Positions 22,416 to 32,835 of a DNA stretch of 64,000 nucleotides are shown in pieces. This DNA is from Paracamarosporium sp. OC-R06-R3 (lineage: Eukaryota > Ascomycota > Dothideomycetes > Pleosporales > Didymosphaeriaceae), in NCBI GenBank assembly GCA_019828545.1, contig JACVRA010000044.1, positions 62,001 to 126,000 on the forward strand, written 5' to 3'. Each line of letters starts with the position of its first letter. Positions within the stretch are counted from its first letter, which is position 1. The position numbers and the translations under genes are program-made. The notes below the pieces were generated by a model. It was not told where the DNA came from. It ran no database searches and saw only the letters and a list, made by a program, of their open reading frames with translations.

Positions 22416-25311
22416 ATGGCGACGTCGCCGCCGCCGGTCGAGGACCAGGCGCGTTTGCTTGAGGATGCGCTCGCCGTGGTCCGCCAGCAGACGATGCTCA
22501 TGCGCCGCTGCCTCGAGACGCCCGGCAAGCTGATGGATGCGCTCAAGTGCAGGTACGGTACACGACCCCTCTACGCGCCCGCATGCTGATTCTGCGTAGC
22601 TCCACGCTCGTCTCGGAATTGCGGACAAGCAGCCTGGGACCTAAGCAGTACTACGAGCTCTACATGTCCGTCTTCGATGCCTTGCGCCATCTCGCCGTCT
22701 ACCTCCGCGAAAACCACCCCGTGAACCACCTCGCCGACCTCTACGAGCTCGTTCAGTATGCTGGGAACATCATCCCTCGCCTCTATCTCATGGTCACTGT
22801 GGGCACGGTATACATGGCAATTGAAGATGCGCCCGTCAAGGAGATCATGAAAGACATGATGGAGATGAGTCGCGGCGTCCAGCACCCCATTCGCGGTCTA
22901 TTCCTCCGCTACTACCTCGCTGGCCAGGCACGCGACTGTTTACCTGAGGGAGACAGTGAGGGGCCCGAGGGGAACCTGCAGGATTCAATCAGTTTTATAC
23001 TCACCAATTTCGTGGAGATGAACAAGTTATGGGTACGCCTGCAACATCAAGGTCATTCGAGAGAGCGTGAACAGAGGACCAAGGAGCGTCAGGAGCTTCA
23101 ACTTTTGGTCGGTAGCAATCTGGTCCGTCTCAGCCAGCTTGTCGACCTTGGGAACTACAAGAAGATCTTGAACCCATTACTGGAGCAGATAGTTCAATGC
23201 CGTGATGTTCTGGCGCAAGAATATCTTCTGGAGGGTAAATCACATGGCCGTCGCGACGGGAACGCAAGCAGATGCTGACTTCACTCTTAGTTGTGACCCA
23301 AGTCTTTCCCGACGAATTCCACCTCCATACTCTGGATCAGTTTCTCTCTGCGGTCGCCCGTCTAAATCCGCATGTAAACGTCAAAAGTATTGTAGTTGGC
23401 TTGATGGATCGCTTGTCCGCATATGCTCAACGAGAGTCCGAGTCAGAAAGTCCGGAGCAGCGTAAAAAGACCGAAGAGGATGCGATTGCAAATCTCATGG
23501 AGCAATTGAAGATACAGAAGGAACAAAAATCTGTTGAACCGCAGCCTTCATCAGCGCAACAGAATGGCGATACATCCGAGTCCGAAACGGTCGTCGAATC
23601 GGCATCGATAGCATCTTCAACGACTGCTGCAGAGCCCTCCGCGGATAACGCGACTGAAGCTTCCGACGCCAACGAAACAACCGAACCAGATGGTGAAATC
23701 GAAAAGTCAAGAGGAATACCCAAGAACGTGAAATTGTTCGAGATTTTCCATGAACAGGTGGCGACATTAGTGAAAATGCAACGGCTACCGATCCAGGATA
23801 CCGTCGGTCTGCTTGTTTCATTAGCCAATCTTGCATTGTGGGTTCTCCTTCCCTATTAGTTAGCAGGCGGACTGACGCAAGCAGAAACATATATCCCGAG
23901 CGCCTAGATTATGTCGACCAGGTGCTGGCTTTCGCAAACCAGAAGGTAACCGAGTTCGCGAACAGTGCTGACCTGCACTCGCAAGCGTGTCAAAGTCAAA
24001 TTCTCAGCCTGTTATTGGCGCCTATTAAAACATACGTATCCATGTTCACTGCTCTCGCTCTGCCCAACTTCATTCCTCTCCTACACAACCAGCCATATCC
24101 GACCCGAAGAGCAGTAGCCGGTGAAGTGGCGAGAAGTCTGTTACGCAACCAGACGCACATCACATCCGTAGAGAACTTAGAGAGTGTCTTGGAGATCCTC
24201 AAGGTCCTCATCAAAGAAGGAATGCAGCAGGCTTCTGGTTATCCTGGCGGCCCCATCCAGCGAAGGGCTCAAGAAACGGACGAAACAATAGAAGAGCAAG
24301 GCTGGTTAGCTCGGATAGTACACTATTTCCAGGGAGCTGACAACGACACTCAATTCAAGCTTCTTCAAGCCGCTCGCAAGGCCTTTGCGGAGGGCAACGA
24401 ACGCGTTAAGTTTACCACCCCAGCAATTATTACCGCTTCCATAAAGCTCGCTCGTCGTTACAAAGCCCGAGAACATTTTGAAGACAATTGGCAGTCGCAA
24501 TCTTCTGCCCTTTACAAGTTTATGCACAGCACAATATCGACTCTTTACACCCGAGTGACAGGCTCTGCCGACTTATCGCTTCGATTGTTCATTGCTTGCG
24601 GACAGGTTGCGGATCAAAATGGTTTTGAGGAGGTGGCGTACGAATTTTTCGCGCAAGCATTCACAGTATACGAGGAAGCCATTAGCGATTCAAGAGCCCA
24701 GTTCCAAGCGGTATGCGTCATCGCAAGCGCGCTACACACCACTAGACATTTTGGCAAGGAGAACTACGACACACTGATTACCAAGTGCGCGCTGCACGGC
24801 AGTAAGCTCCTCAAGAAACCAGATCAATGCCGCGCGGTTTACTTGGCAAGTCATCTCTGGTGGGCGACTGAAATTCGGGCCTTGGGCGAGGAAAACCCCA
24901 AAGACGTAAGTTCACTTGTGAGCATCAAACTTCATATACTGATCGTCATAGCTTTACCGCGATGGAAAGCGCGTGCTTGAATGCCTGCAGCGTGCTCTGC
25001 GTGTAGCTGATGCCTGCATGGATGCGGCAGTATCTGTCGAGCTCTTTGTCGAGATCCTGAACCGCTATGTCTATTATTTTGACCAGGAAAATGAGGCGGT
25101 AAGTCATTGTGCCCCGCGCTTTAAAAAAAATCAGACTGATAAAGCCTAGGTCACGACCAAGTATCTTAACGGACTCATCGAGCTCATCCACTCCAATCTT
25201 CAATCCAACGAGAATGCGTCCGCGCTTGAAAATCCGAAACGACATTTCCAGCGTACTCTAGACTATATTTCAAGCAGAGAATATGAGGGCGTAGTTACGA
25301 CTGCGAAGTGA
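22416..25311 (+). CDS. VPS35: Retromer subunit Vps35
   Basis: Vps35 is the alpha-solenoid core of retromer, which recycles cargo receptors from endosome to Golgi. Exons 22416-22552, 22600-23234, 23291-23837, 23885-24905, 24952-25098 and 25150-25311 give 882 residues; introns are 46-56 nt and all in frame. The conserved N-terminal block [14 protein letters not shown], part of the Vps26-binding region, is near residue 106. The [12 protein letters not shown] and LPNFIPLL segments and the C-terminal [11 protein letters not shown] are typical. Residues of exon 3 (about 310-375) form a Ser/Glu/Thr-rich insertion that is probably a disordered loop. Confidence 0.95.
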
Positions 25312-25882
25312 GGCGCTGTAATGTGGATAGGTCAAGGGACAATGATGTTGAAACGCGGAGCGTATAAGGTTTCTTGTACTAATAGCTTGCGGAGTGAGGT
25401 CATTTGGGCATAGTGATGGCGGGTGATGGAGTGAGGAAGGGATGAGATGATAGATAAGATATCTTGAATGGAAACTGTAACATGATATCAAGAAGTTTCA
25501 TGTTCTGAAGCGTTACATTGTGGGATAATTGCCTAGTTCCAGGACCCTGTCGGTATCAGGAGTTTTAGTTGACTGAGGTTGAACCCTTTCAGTGGGTACA
25601 TTTGTGCAAGTTCTTATGAAGAATATGTTACAATTCTGGCATCATGCTGACACGTCCATGCTCCTCATATCTCACATTTCGGCGAAAGACGAATTCCAAA
25701 GCAATGCATCGAATGCATGGACTGTGTATTGGAATATACACTGGTATGGATCACGATAGTTCAGAGGCGTTTACCTATTGAAGAAAGGAATGTCCGACGG
25801 TATAGCTCCAATTGAAGTGCAGGATCTGTTTTCTAAACAAATTGGGTGCCTTCGAGGTGCAGCGCGCTTAGTTGCGTTGAAA

Positions 25883-26068
25883 GGCCGCGCGGCCATGAAA
25901 GATACCTCGGCCGACCATGGCTGTGTAGTCCATGTTCTGTTCTGACCTGACCTGACCATGCAGCAGGTCAAGCGACCATGATAAATACCTCGGCCGACCA
26001 TGGAATTGCGTCTTGTCAGTCCGTGCTTGTAGGTCGCGCGACCATGGATTTACCTCGGCCGACCATGG
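25883..26068. repeat. Cluster of three double-palindrome units (left block)
   Basis: Three direct copies lie at 25883-25920, 25966-26003 and 26032-26068. Each pairs a GGTCGCGCGACC-type dyad with a CCTCGGCCGACCATGG dyad, separated by an AT-rich ATAMATACC-like linker. In the first copy the first dyad is GGCCGCGCGGCC, with compensated changes on both arms; in the second it has decayed to GGTCAAGCGACC. The flanks carry no coding sequence. Confidence 0.85.
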
Positions 26069-26275
26069 TTCATAGTAGAATCCTAGAACACGTTTAAAAT
26101 ACATTCTGAATATGCTCTGCTACAACCTTGTCCTGGGTTTAGCGACCTAGAGTCATGAATAGTTGAAATCAGGTTGAAGGGCCAGAATATAGAGTTAGAG
26201 CTTCATAGTCTGAAAGTTTCCGAGAATGCGCAGTATATGGAGAATGCATAGTCGAATGTAATCTTCCAGGGATCT

Positions 26276-26423
26276 CATGGTCAGCCGAAGTATCTCGTGG
26301 TCGGCTGGAGTATCTTGTGGTCGCTTGAGCTATCTTGTGGTCGCTTGAAGTGTCTCTCATGGTTAGCCGAGTTATTTCCCATGGTCAGCCGAGTTATTCT
26401 CCATGGTCGGCCGAGATATTTCC
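26276..26423 (-). repeat. Degenerate tandem array, seven units of 20-22 bp
   Basis: Seven head-to-tail units follow each other without gaps: four at 20, 20, 20 and 22 bp, then three at 22 bp. Each starts CATGGT or YGTGGT and contains an AGCCGA/GGCCGA core followed by RTATYT. The right-hand unit is closest to the canonical repeat (CATGGTCGGCCGAGATATTT); units decay toward the left. It abuts the foldback element at 26427. Confidence 0.8.
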
Positions 26424-26426
26424 CTA

Positions 26427-26640
26427 GTCGCGCGACCATGGTTTTAGCGTCGCACAAACTGACCATTCCTAATATAGTAATTTTGTTTTTTCTCGAATAA
26501 AGATTGAAGATAAAATGTTGGGAGAACGTGTTGTGAACGTATTTTAAACATATTGAGAACAAGTTCTGTAGATTTGTAAAAATTTATTACTATATTAGGA
26601 ATAGTCAGTTTGTGCGACGCTAAAACCATGGTCGCGCGAC
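26427..26640. mobile_element. Foldback (MITE-like) inverted repeat, 55 bp arms
   Basis: Arms 26427-26481 and 26586-26640 are reverse complements at 54 of 55 positions, around a 104 bp AT-rich spacer. The outer end of each arm is the GTCGCGCGACC palindrome used elsewhere in the island; the inner part (CGTCGCACAAACTGAC, then an AT-rich stretch) is unique to this element. No transposase is encoded and no clean target-site duplication is seen, so it could be a non-autonomous element or an inverted duplication. Confidence 0.75.
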
Positions 26641-26652
26641 CCACACTCTCAT

Positions 26653-26711
26653 GGTCGCGCGACCAGGGAAATACCTCGGCCGACCATGAGAAACACCTTA
26701 GCCGACCATGG
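26653..26711 (+). repeat. Right block of double-palindrome repeat
   Basis: One full unit at 26653-26688 (GGTCGCGCGACC then CCTCGGCCGACCATG) is followed by a half unit ending CCTTAGCCGACCATGG at 26711. The full unit is the near mirror image of the one at 26401-26437 on the other side of the foldback, making the whole 26.4-26.7 kb block roughly palindromic. Confidence 0.8.
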
Positions 26712-26921
26712 AACTTTCTGTAGGTCACTACATTCTATCCTAGACTACCTCGACCATGCATCGTGAATATTCTATACAACATACTTGTGCAGGAAATCTC
26801 AAAGCCCAGCTTACTCTCGAATCCTACTACCTCTGATTCTAGATCAAGAACAAAAAAAGAGATTACAACATGTTCTAAACACATTCCAAGCATGTCAGAA
26901 ACCTACATCGTAGGATTAAAT

Positions 26922-26958
26922 CCATGGTCGGCCGAGCTATCTCCATGGTCGCGCGACC
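26922..26958 (-). repeat. Isolated double-palindrome unit
   Basis: A single copy in inverse orientation, CCATGGTCGGCCGAG then CCATGGTCGCGCGACC, about 210 bp right of the main block. Both dyads are intact. Confidence 0.8.
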
Positions 26959-27613
26959 CACAGCGGGAAAGCAGCACACCTTGGCGATGCCAACACATCA
27001 CAACCGTGCATTCGACAGATCTCATTCGCACACCGCGTTCAGGTATGCGAATTTTGATAGATTGTTGGTCGAACTGTACCGCGAGAGAGTATATGCGGCT
27101 ACTTGGGATGCATTAAAAGTGGACGAGGTGATACGAATACAATTCAGCGTGCCTTGTGCAGACTTGAGCTCAGAACTGCTAGGGTCTAGGAGCCAATTCG
27201 GTCTCTTATATGGGGTGTCGAAAGATCGTGATACAGTAGGTGAGATTGTCATAATTATATGCATTGTAATGTATAAATGCTTCTATGGGGTATGCACGCC
27301 CTTTTTTGAAATCATAAACTCCTTTGCCATGTCTGATAGTGCCAAATCCCAAACGAATCACAAACAAGCTACACACGTTTCGTCCGTCGTGATCCGTCGG
27401 AGTGTTAGTCGTGCCGCTTTATGTCGACGATAATGTCGTGACTACGCTTAAACGCCATAAGCCAGAATGCCGCCTTTTCCCATTTGTATCCCATGACTAT
27501 ATATCAGTCTACGCCACCCCAGTCGAAATTGAAAGAAGTCCCGATCATGTACGCCGCTATCTACCAGCAGCTGAAGCCGTCACGCAGACGAGCTTTCACA
27601 AATGTTATAAGGT

Positions 27614-29495
27614 TTATGCCTCTTCGTCTTCAATCACGATATGCACCACCTCTCTTTTTGATTCGGGACGTTGCGATAGTGCTGGGTTGACACTAACGTT
27701 GCAACTCCGCGCCGCGCGGCTCATGAACGGGATTTGAAAGATTCCCACAACCGCCACGAATGCTGAAGCCCACCAGGCCAAAGGAGTAAATCGGATGTCG
27801 ATCGAGATGCCGTAAAGCAACCCAGCGATCGGGCTAGCCATCGTTCGGCATGCTGCGCCAGTGCTCGCGGCGAGTCCGTTAATCTTACCGAGGTGGCTGG
27901 GTGAAGGTGCGGCTTCTTTAACCATGATGAGAAGAAGTGGGTATGCGACGATCGAGGTAAGGCTCCGGATAGTAAGGCAAAAGTAAATCCCGGGATATAC
28001 CAAGCTCGCCGGCAGCAGTGGGAGGAAAGGTACAATGAAATATGCGATGGGATGCCCGATGGTGACGAAGACGAGAAGTCGCCAGACACCGAAGAGTGAG
28101 GCGAGTACTGGGAAGACGGCAGCCTGAATGAAGAGCTGGATAAGCCCGTTGACCGACATGATGATACCGACATTTTGAAGAGGGATACCCAGCCCTCCTC
28201 CAAGGGCGTTCGGTGAAAGCGCCATGGAAGAGACATCATCGGCACGTTTGTCTTGAAGGAAGATGGGTAACAAGTGATCGTATGTCATCTAATGTGATTA
28301 GCTCGGTCGGGTAGTCAAGTCGCAAACAACTTACCGAATGATATGTAAAGATGCCCAGTGCGATAACGAAAGTCAGGACAGTCTTTGTAATGACCTTCTC
28401 ATGCAGTGAAGATTCTTCCTCAACCCAATCACCGTTTGACCTGACACGCCAAAGCTCATCGTGGTGAGCATCTACATCATCAAAAGTACCGTAACTCTCG
28501 GCAGTCAGGTTTGCAGGCGCATTTGCAATGGCGCCTTGAGCTGGCAAGAGCGGGGTCTCTGCCGTAGTCGCATCGAGATCAGCTTGGCTGCTCCAGGGTT
28601 GCATATCCGGGTGAGTCTCATCAAGCAGAAAATAACCCGCAACAATAGCAATAATAAGCAAGCCAGTGCAAAGGATGTTCGGAAGCAAGTAAGGAAACTT
28701 CGCGAAGATACCAGTAGAAGAGAAGAAAGAAGGGAAGTTATCTGCGGGTTCGGCAAAGTAGCCGCCAATTGAAGCTGCGAAATCAGCAAAGAATGAGTGA
28801 AATAAAGGAACAAAGATTGCTTACGTCCGATAATGGTACCAATGCTCCAAACGAAAGGCATTACAGCGTATGCTTTCGCTGATTCCAGTCAGCATGTATG
28901 GAAGTTACCATCAGCGTACATTACTCACGTTCATGTTTTGGATTTTTGACCAGCTCGCCAACCATGGTCTGAATCACACCAATGTTTCCGTTTAGTATAC
29001 CACCGAGAATTCTGCCTGCAAGTGCAATCCAGAAGCGCGAGGAAAAACCAACGACTAAGAGGGAGGAGATGGTACCGAAGCAACCCATCAAGAGGACCTG
29101 GTATTGGATTAGTAGAAGTTCACCCAAATACAAAACAGGTCGCTTCAAGGGAAAGGTTAACGTACGGGTTTGCGACCTATCCGGTCGGACAGGCCTCCCC
29201 AGTACATGCCTGTGCATGCCTCGGCGAGAGAGAAAGCAGAGATAAGGATGCCCGCAAAGAAGGGCGCTTGAGACTCAGATGCTCCATAATGGGCAACGAG
29301 CTTGATAGCATAGGGAAAGATGGAGGTGAGGGCAATTGGCTCGGCGACGCGCACGAGTGCTGCAATAGAAGTCAGTCACGATTACGTATACCCAAGTGCG
29401 TACAAATGGGTAAACTGACCAAGGAGGAAGAGCTGGGTGATCGGAAAGTCGTCCGGGTTTCGGGGGCTTGTTCTTGCTTTGGTGAGTCCAAACAT
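27614..29495 (-). CDS. MFS transporter, ZIFL/YCR023C-like
   Basis: A 12-helix major facilitator, probably of vacuolar or plasma membrane, substrate unknown. Exons 29495-29420, 29359-29166, 29097-28929, 28878-28825, 28774-28335 and 28288-27614 give 535 residues with all junctions in frame. The start (MFGLTKARTSPRNPDDFPITQLFLLALVR) fits the family; motif A is GGLSDRIGRKPVLL and the next block is GRILGGILNGNIGVIQTMVGE. The HEPKAYAVMPFVWSIGTIIGP segment is a hallmark of the YCR023C and plant ZIFL branch. An acidic, Ala-rich central loop in exon 5 joins the two six-helix halves. The C-terminus ends with VVHIVIEDEEA. Confidence 0.88.
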
Positions 29496-30501
29496 ATCCT
29501 ATAACCTGACTTGATTCTTACGATTACGCCAAGACGCAAGCAGGTGGCGGTCGTGGGGGGCTGCTGTGTGAGTATCTTCTTGCTTGCGTGAGGCGTCAAA
29601 GAAACGGTCGTGATGGCTGGAGGCCGAAAGCAGGCTAAAGAATGAAGTAGGGAGTGAATTGGAGTGGAAACAGTCCTGCAAAAGGTGTTGAGGAATGAAG
29701 CGAGAAGATTGAGAGAAAAGGCGGAGGCAAGAGCAAGTTTATGGGGTGGCCATCCAATGGGATCTTTCAGACGACTTGGGCTCGGGCGAGACCGTGCGTT
29801 ATCGATCGGGCCATCGGCGAATTCCTTATCAATTTTCGCGCTGTTTGCAGCCATCTCGCCACGCTTGATCATACACACCTCCATGACACACAGAGAAACC
29901 GCACATTGAGTGTTCAGTCGACGTTGAAATAGGACTCAATTGCGTGCTGCCGTTGATGGAGACGGTCTTCGCGAGGGGTGGGGGATCCCTGCCAGATGAC
30001 CTGAGACAGGCAGCCAAGCGAAACGCTAGCCGCTAGCCTCGGCTAGCGTATGTGGGGAAGCAAGGCATGACCCTCGAGGCCCCAGCCGCCATCGCCTCGC
30101 AATTTCGCAACGTCCAGCGACGCGAGACATCCTTCGACGTCATCTCATCTCCTGTCCAAGTTCCTGAAGCTGAGTGAAACACTGAAGACGTTGCAATGCT
30201 GGACACTCTGCTTCCCCATTGCGGTCACCCGATAGATGCCCCTCGGGCCGCGAGTGTTCAACAAACAATGGTCTTCCAATCGGGCACCTACAAAACGATT
30301 AGTACCCGCGATTAGATGAAGAAGGTCTCACACGATACGGGGAAACGTCAACATTAACGCTATTATTAGAGATATAACTGATGATGCTGGTGGCTTGTAG
30401 ACGATTCTAGAGTGTTTGCAAGAGCACGCTGGCTCCAGATATCATCCCATATCTGCCGCAAGTACCACCCAGATCATACAATTGCAATTCGAGATCCTGT
30501 A
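29496..30501. other. Intergenic, upstream of MFS gene
   Basis: No gene supported; a 170-codon minus-strand frame here is low complexity and only shadows the first transporter exon. It contains a perfect 10 bp inverted repeat at 30023-30049. Confidence 0.5.
30023..30049. repeat. Perfect inverted repeat, 10 bp arms and 7 bp loop
   Basis: Arms ACGCTAGCCG (30023-30032) and CGGCTAGCGT (30040-30049) flank CTAGCCT. GCTAGC occurs three times within the structure. It lies about 530 bp upstream of the MFS start and may be a dimeric regulator site or a chance hairpin. Confidence 0.6.
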
Positions 30502-31639
30502 TCACCAAGCGCCCTGCCTCAACAACCTTCGCAGCTCTTTCTTGTACATGTTCTTCTCTTCCTCTTCAACCTCCTCCCATAACAGACCCGATTCAAACAT
30601 GTCTCCAGTGAGCTTCAACACCTCTACCCCCTTATAAGCATCCCCACTCGCAGATCCCATGGCCTCAAGCCACACGTGGCAATCGCGATACACCTTTCTC
30701 GCAATCCTCTTCGGTACAGGACTCTCTTTCCTCTGACGCCGCCAGCTCCATGAGTCGAACCACCCAAGCTTGCAGTTGATGAATAGGCTAGTGAGGTTTG
30801 TCACACCCTTCGCAGCAAGCATGGCTATCGCATTGTATCCCCGAGATTTGCGCGAGCGCGTAAGAGTCCAGCTGCGAATCTCAATCGAGCGTAGCAGCTT
30901 AGCAGTGCGTGGAGAGAGCGACGCGGCGAAGGCGAAGAGCGCGTCAACGTCTGTAAAGACGAGGGTTTGTGCGTACATCATGGGCGCTGCTTCGTCGTGA
31001 ATCTGCTTGCATACAGACAGAATGCTGAAACCAAGTTTCTCAGGTCCAGCTTCAGGTTCTTCATCGTCTGAATCCGACTTGTCGTCGTCGTTCCCGGCAT
31101 GGTTTACCACACGACCACGGTTCGTACCCCTACGTGCTGATGAACTGTATCCGTTACCATACTGAATGGATTCTAACTCATTCTCTTCAAGCGAAGGAAT
31201 GTATTCAATGGTTCGCCTGTAGAATCTTTGCCTGAAGCCCAACCACATTGCATTTTTATCTCCATTGTAATGCTCTGGCATCTTAGTTGGCGAAGGAAGG
31301 CACTCTTGGTAAACCTTGTTTCTCAGTTCTGCGGGTAGAGACATGAAGGGGAAGATCTTGTGTTTAGGAAGCGGTCTGGTGATACGCGCGCGCTATTGCA
31401 AGGTTCCGTAAGCACCAAGTAGTGTGTGATGGTAATCTGGGAGTAGGTACCTTTACCGGCACATACTCCTCCGAATCGCTTTCCAATTCTTCGTCATCTC
31501 CATAATTGTATTGCACAACTGCACGTTTTCTTTTCGGATACCGTGGTTCAGTAGGTTCCATAGGGGCCGATGCAGTATTCTCAGGTTCAGCGACTGAAGA
31601 TGGAACGACGCTCTTCACGAAGTTGATGGATGAAAACAT
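30502..31639 (-). CDS. F-box-like fungal protein
   Basis: Exons 31639-31451 and 31392-30502 give 359 residues across a 58 nt intron. The N-terminal 63 residues are polar with a basic YPKRKR stretch and an acidic run (DDEELESDSEE). Exon 2 opens with PLPKHKIFPFMSLPAELRNKVYQECL, the F-box-like motif common in large fungal families of unknown targets. An acidic DDDKSDSDDEEPE loop precedes LGFSILSVCKQIHDEAAPMMYAQ, which is the usual second conserved block of these proteins. By analogy it may be an SCF-type adaptor, but the substrate is unknown and an actual Skp1 link is inference. Confidence 0.75.
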
Positions 31640-32835
31640 GTTTGGTTTTCGAATGATTGAAGAACGCGTTGTTGACGCGCTGTCATGTGCATCTTATAGG
31701 TTGTTGCTGCTCAGGGTAGCTCTTGGCGGAGCGTTGCTGCCTGAAAATCGTACTCTAAGCGCAGGCAGCAGAGGCCCGCAAGACGCCTAGCGTAGGCCAC
31801 TATACAGCGTTTGCGAGGCATGTTCGCTGCCGGAATTTTACGGATGCACAGTGTTACAAATTGCAGTTGTGGTGGAAGAGCGCATGCATGGCGCCACCAC
31901 GAATGCGTCATCACGTGACGTGGCGAAAATCTTGGGTATCGTTTTCGACGCCAGACTCGAAGAATAAGCCGCTGAATATCAAAACGCTAACGAGAAGCCG
32001 AGATTTGGATGTTTCCAAGGCCATGGGTGGCTTACAGGCCTTATTCTGCAGTACCCGCGGTTGGTGTTCTGCGTCCAGACCGGACGCTCTGGTGAGATAA
32101 GTCCTCTGGGGCTTGATCTCAATGAAGCAGTGCTCAATGACCTTGACAACTACTGCGGCGGCAACAATGGTGACGATCCGACTTATGACGGAGAAAATAT
32201 TGGCCTTGGGCTATGTTCAATCATGAATCTTCTAACGTTTTGTTCATATTATGTTATTATCGTCCAATGCTTGGTTCGAAAGCTATCTCGATTACAAAAT
32301 CCGATGTTCAGCGCAATATAAATATTGTACTTTTGGCTGTGAGTTTGTTCGTAGTCTCACTTTAAAAGGCACCAAACTATCTCATGTACATGATCAAAAG
32401 GATTTTCGGAAAGAACTCATTACCAAGAATCGCTAGGATGATTAAAAAGACTGGTAATTGGCGTTGATGGTCTTGCCGAAGGACTGATCAGAGGTTAACT
32501 ATGTTTCTTTCTTCAATTGATGGTTTTCCCATAGAGGATGCAACAAGATGGAGTATCTTCGAGCATGGACACATCATGCGTTTCACTATAAATTGAGGTG
32601 TTCTTGCCAGAGTGGGCCTCATCAGAACGTTAAGATTCAATTCAGATCGTGATGAGTCTCAAAGCGAATGTACCGACACAGCGTTGAAATCAACGTTTAA
32701 GTGTCTATCAATGAACGTCTGTAACTTCTTCCTCCACAAACTACACCGAAACCCCAAATCTTAGTAACGACTGTGTACCTTCTCTTCACTCAGATCCACC
32801 AAGACCATTGAAGTGAGCTAACAACTCAACCTAGT
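31640..32835. other. Intergenic stretch
   Basis: No gene found. A TCACGTGA palindrome at 31911-31918, 272 bp upstream of the F-box-like gene, matches the E-box/Cbf1-type core. The remainder is moderately AT-rich without clear repeats. Confidence 0.5.

Larger units (their letters stand above)
25312..27613. other. Repeat-rich intergenic island
   Basis: This 2.3 kb gap between VPS35 and the MFS transporter has no convincing gene. It holds six copies of a ~37 bp double-palindrome unit, a degenerate tandem array and a foldback inverted repeat (annotated separately). A 169-codon plus-strand frame (26924-27433) starts inside one repeat copy and is not recognised. Minus-strand frames through the repeats translate into iterated WSAEV and WSRDL-type peptides, which are artefacts of the repeat. 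Confidence 0.7.

Noticed and set aside
25771..26104. Minus-strand open frames giving repeated WSAEV and WSRDL peptides
   Set aside because: They are translations of the palindromic repeat units in several frames; the same peptides appear on both strands, as expected from palindromes, not from a gene.
29372..29884. 170-codon minus-strand frame upstream of and overlapping the MFS first exon
   Set aside because: It is low complexity, in a different frame from the transporter exon, and the transporter has a good ATG of its own at 29495 with a family-like N-terminus.
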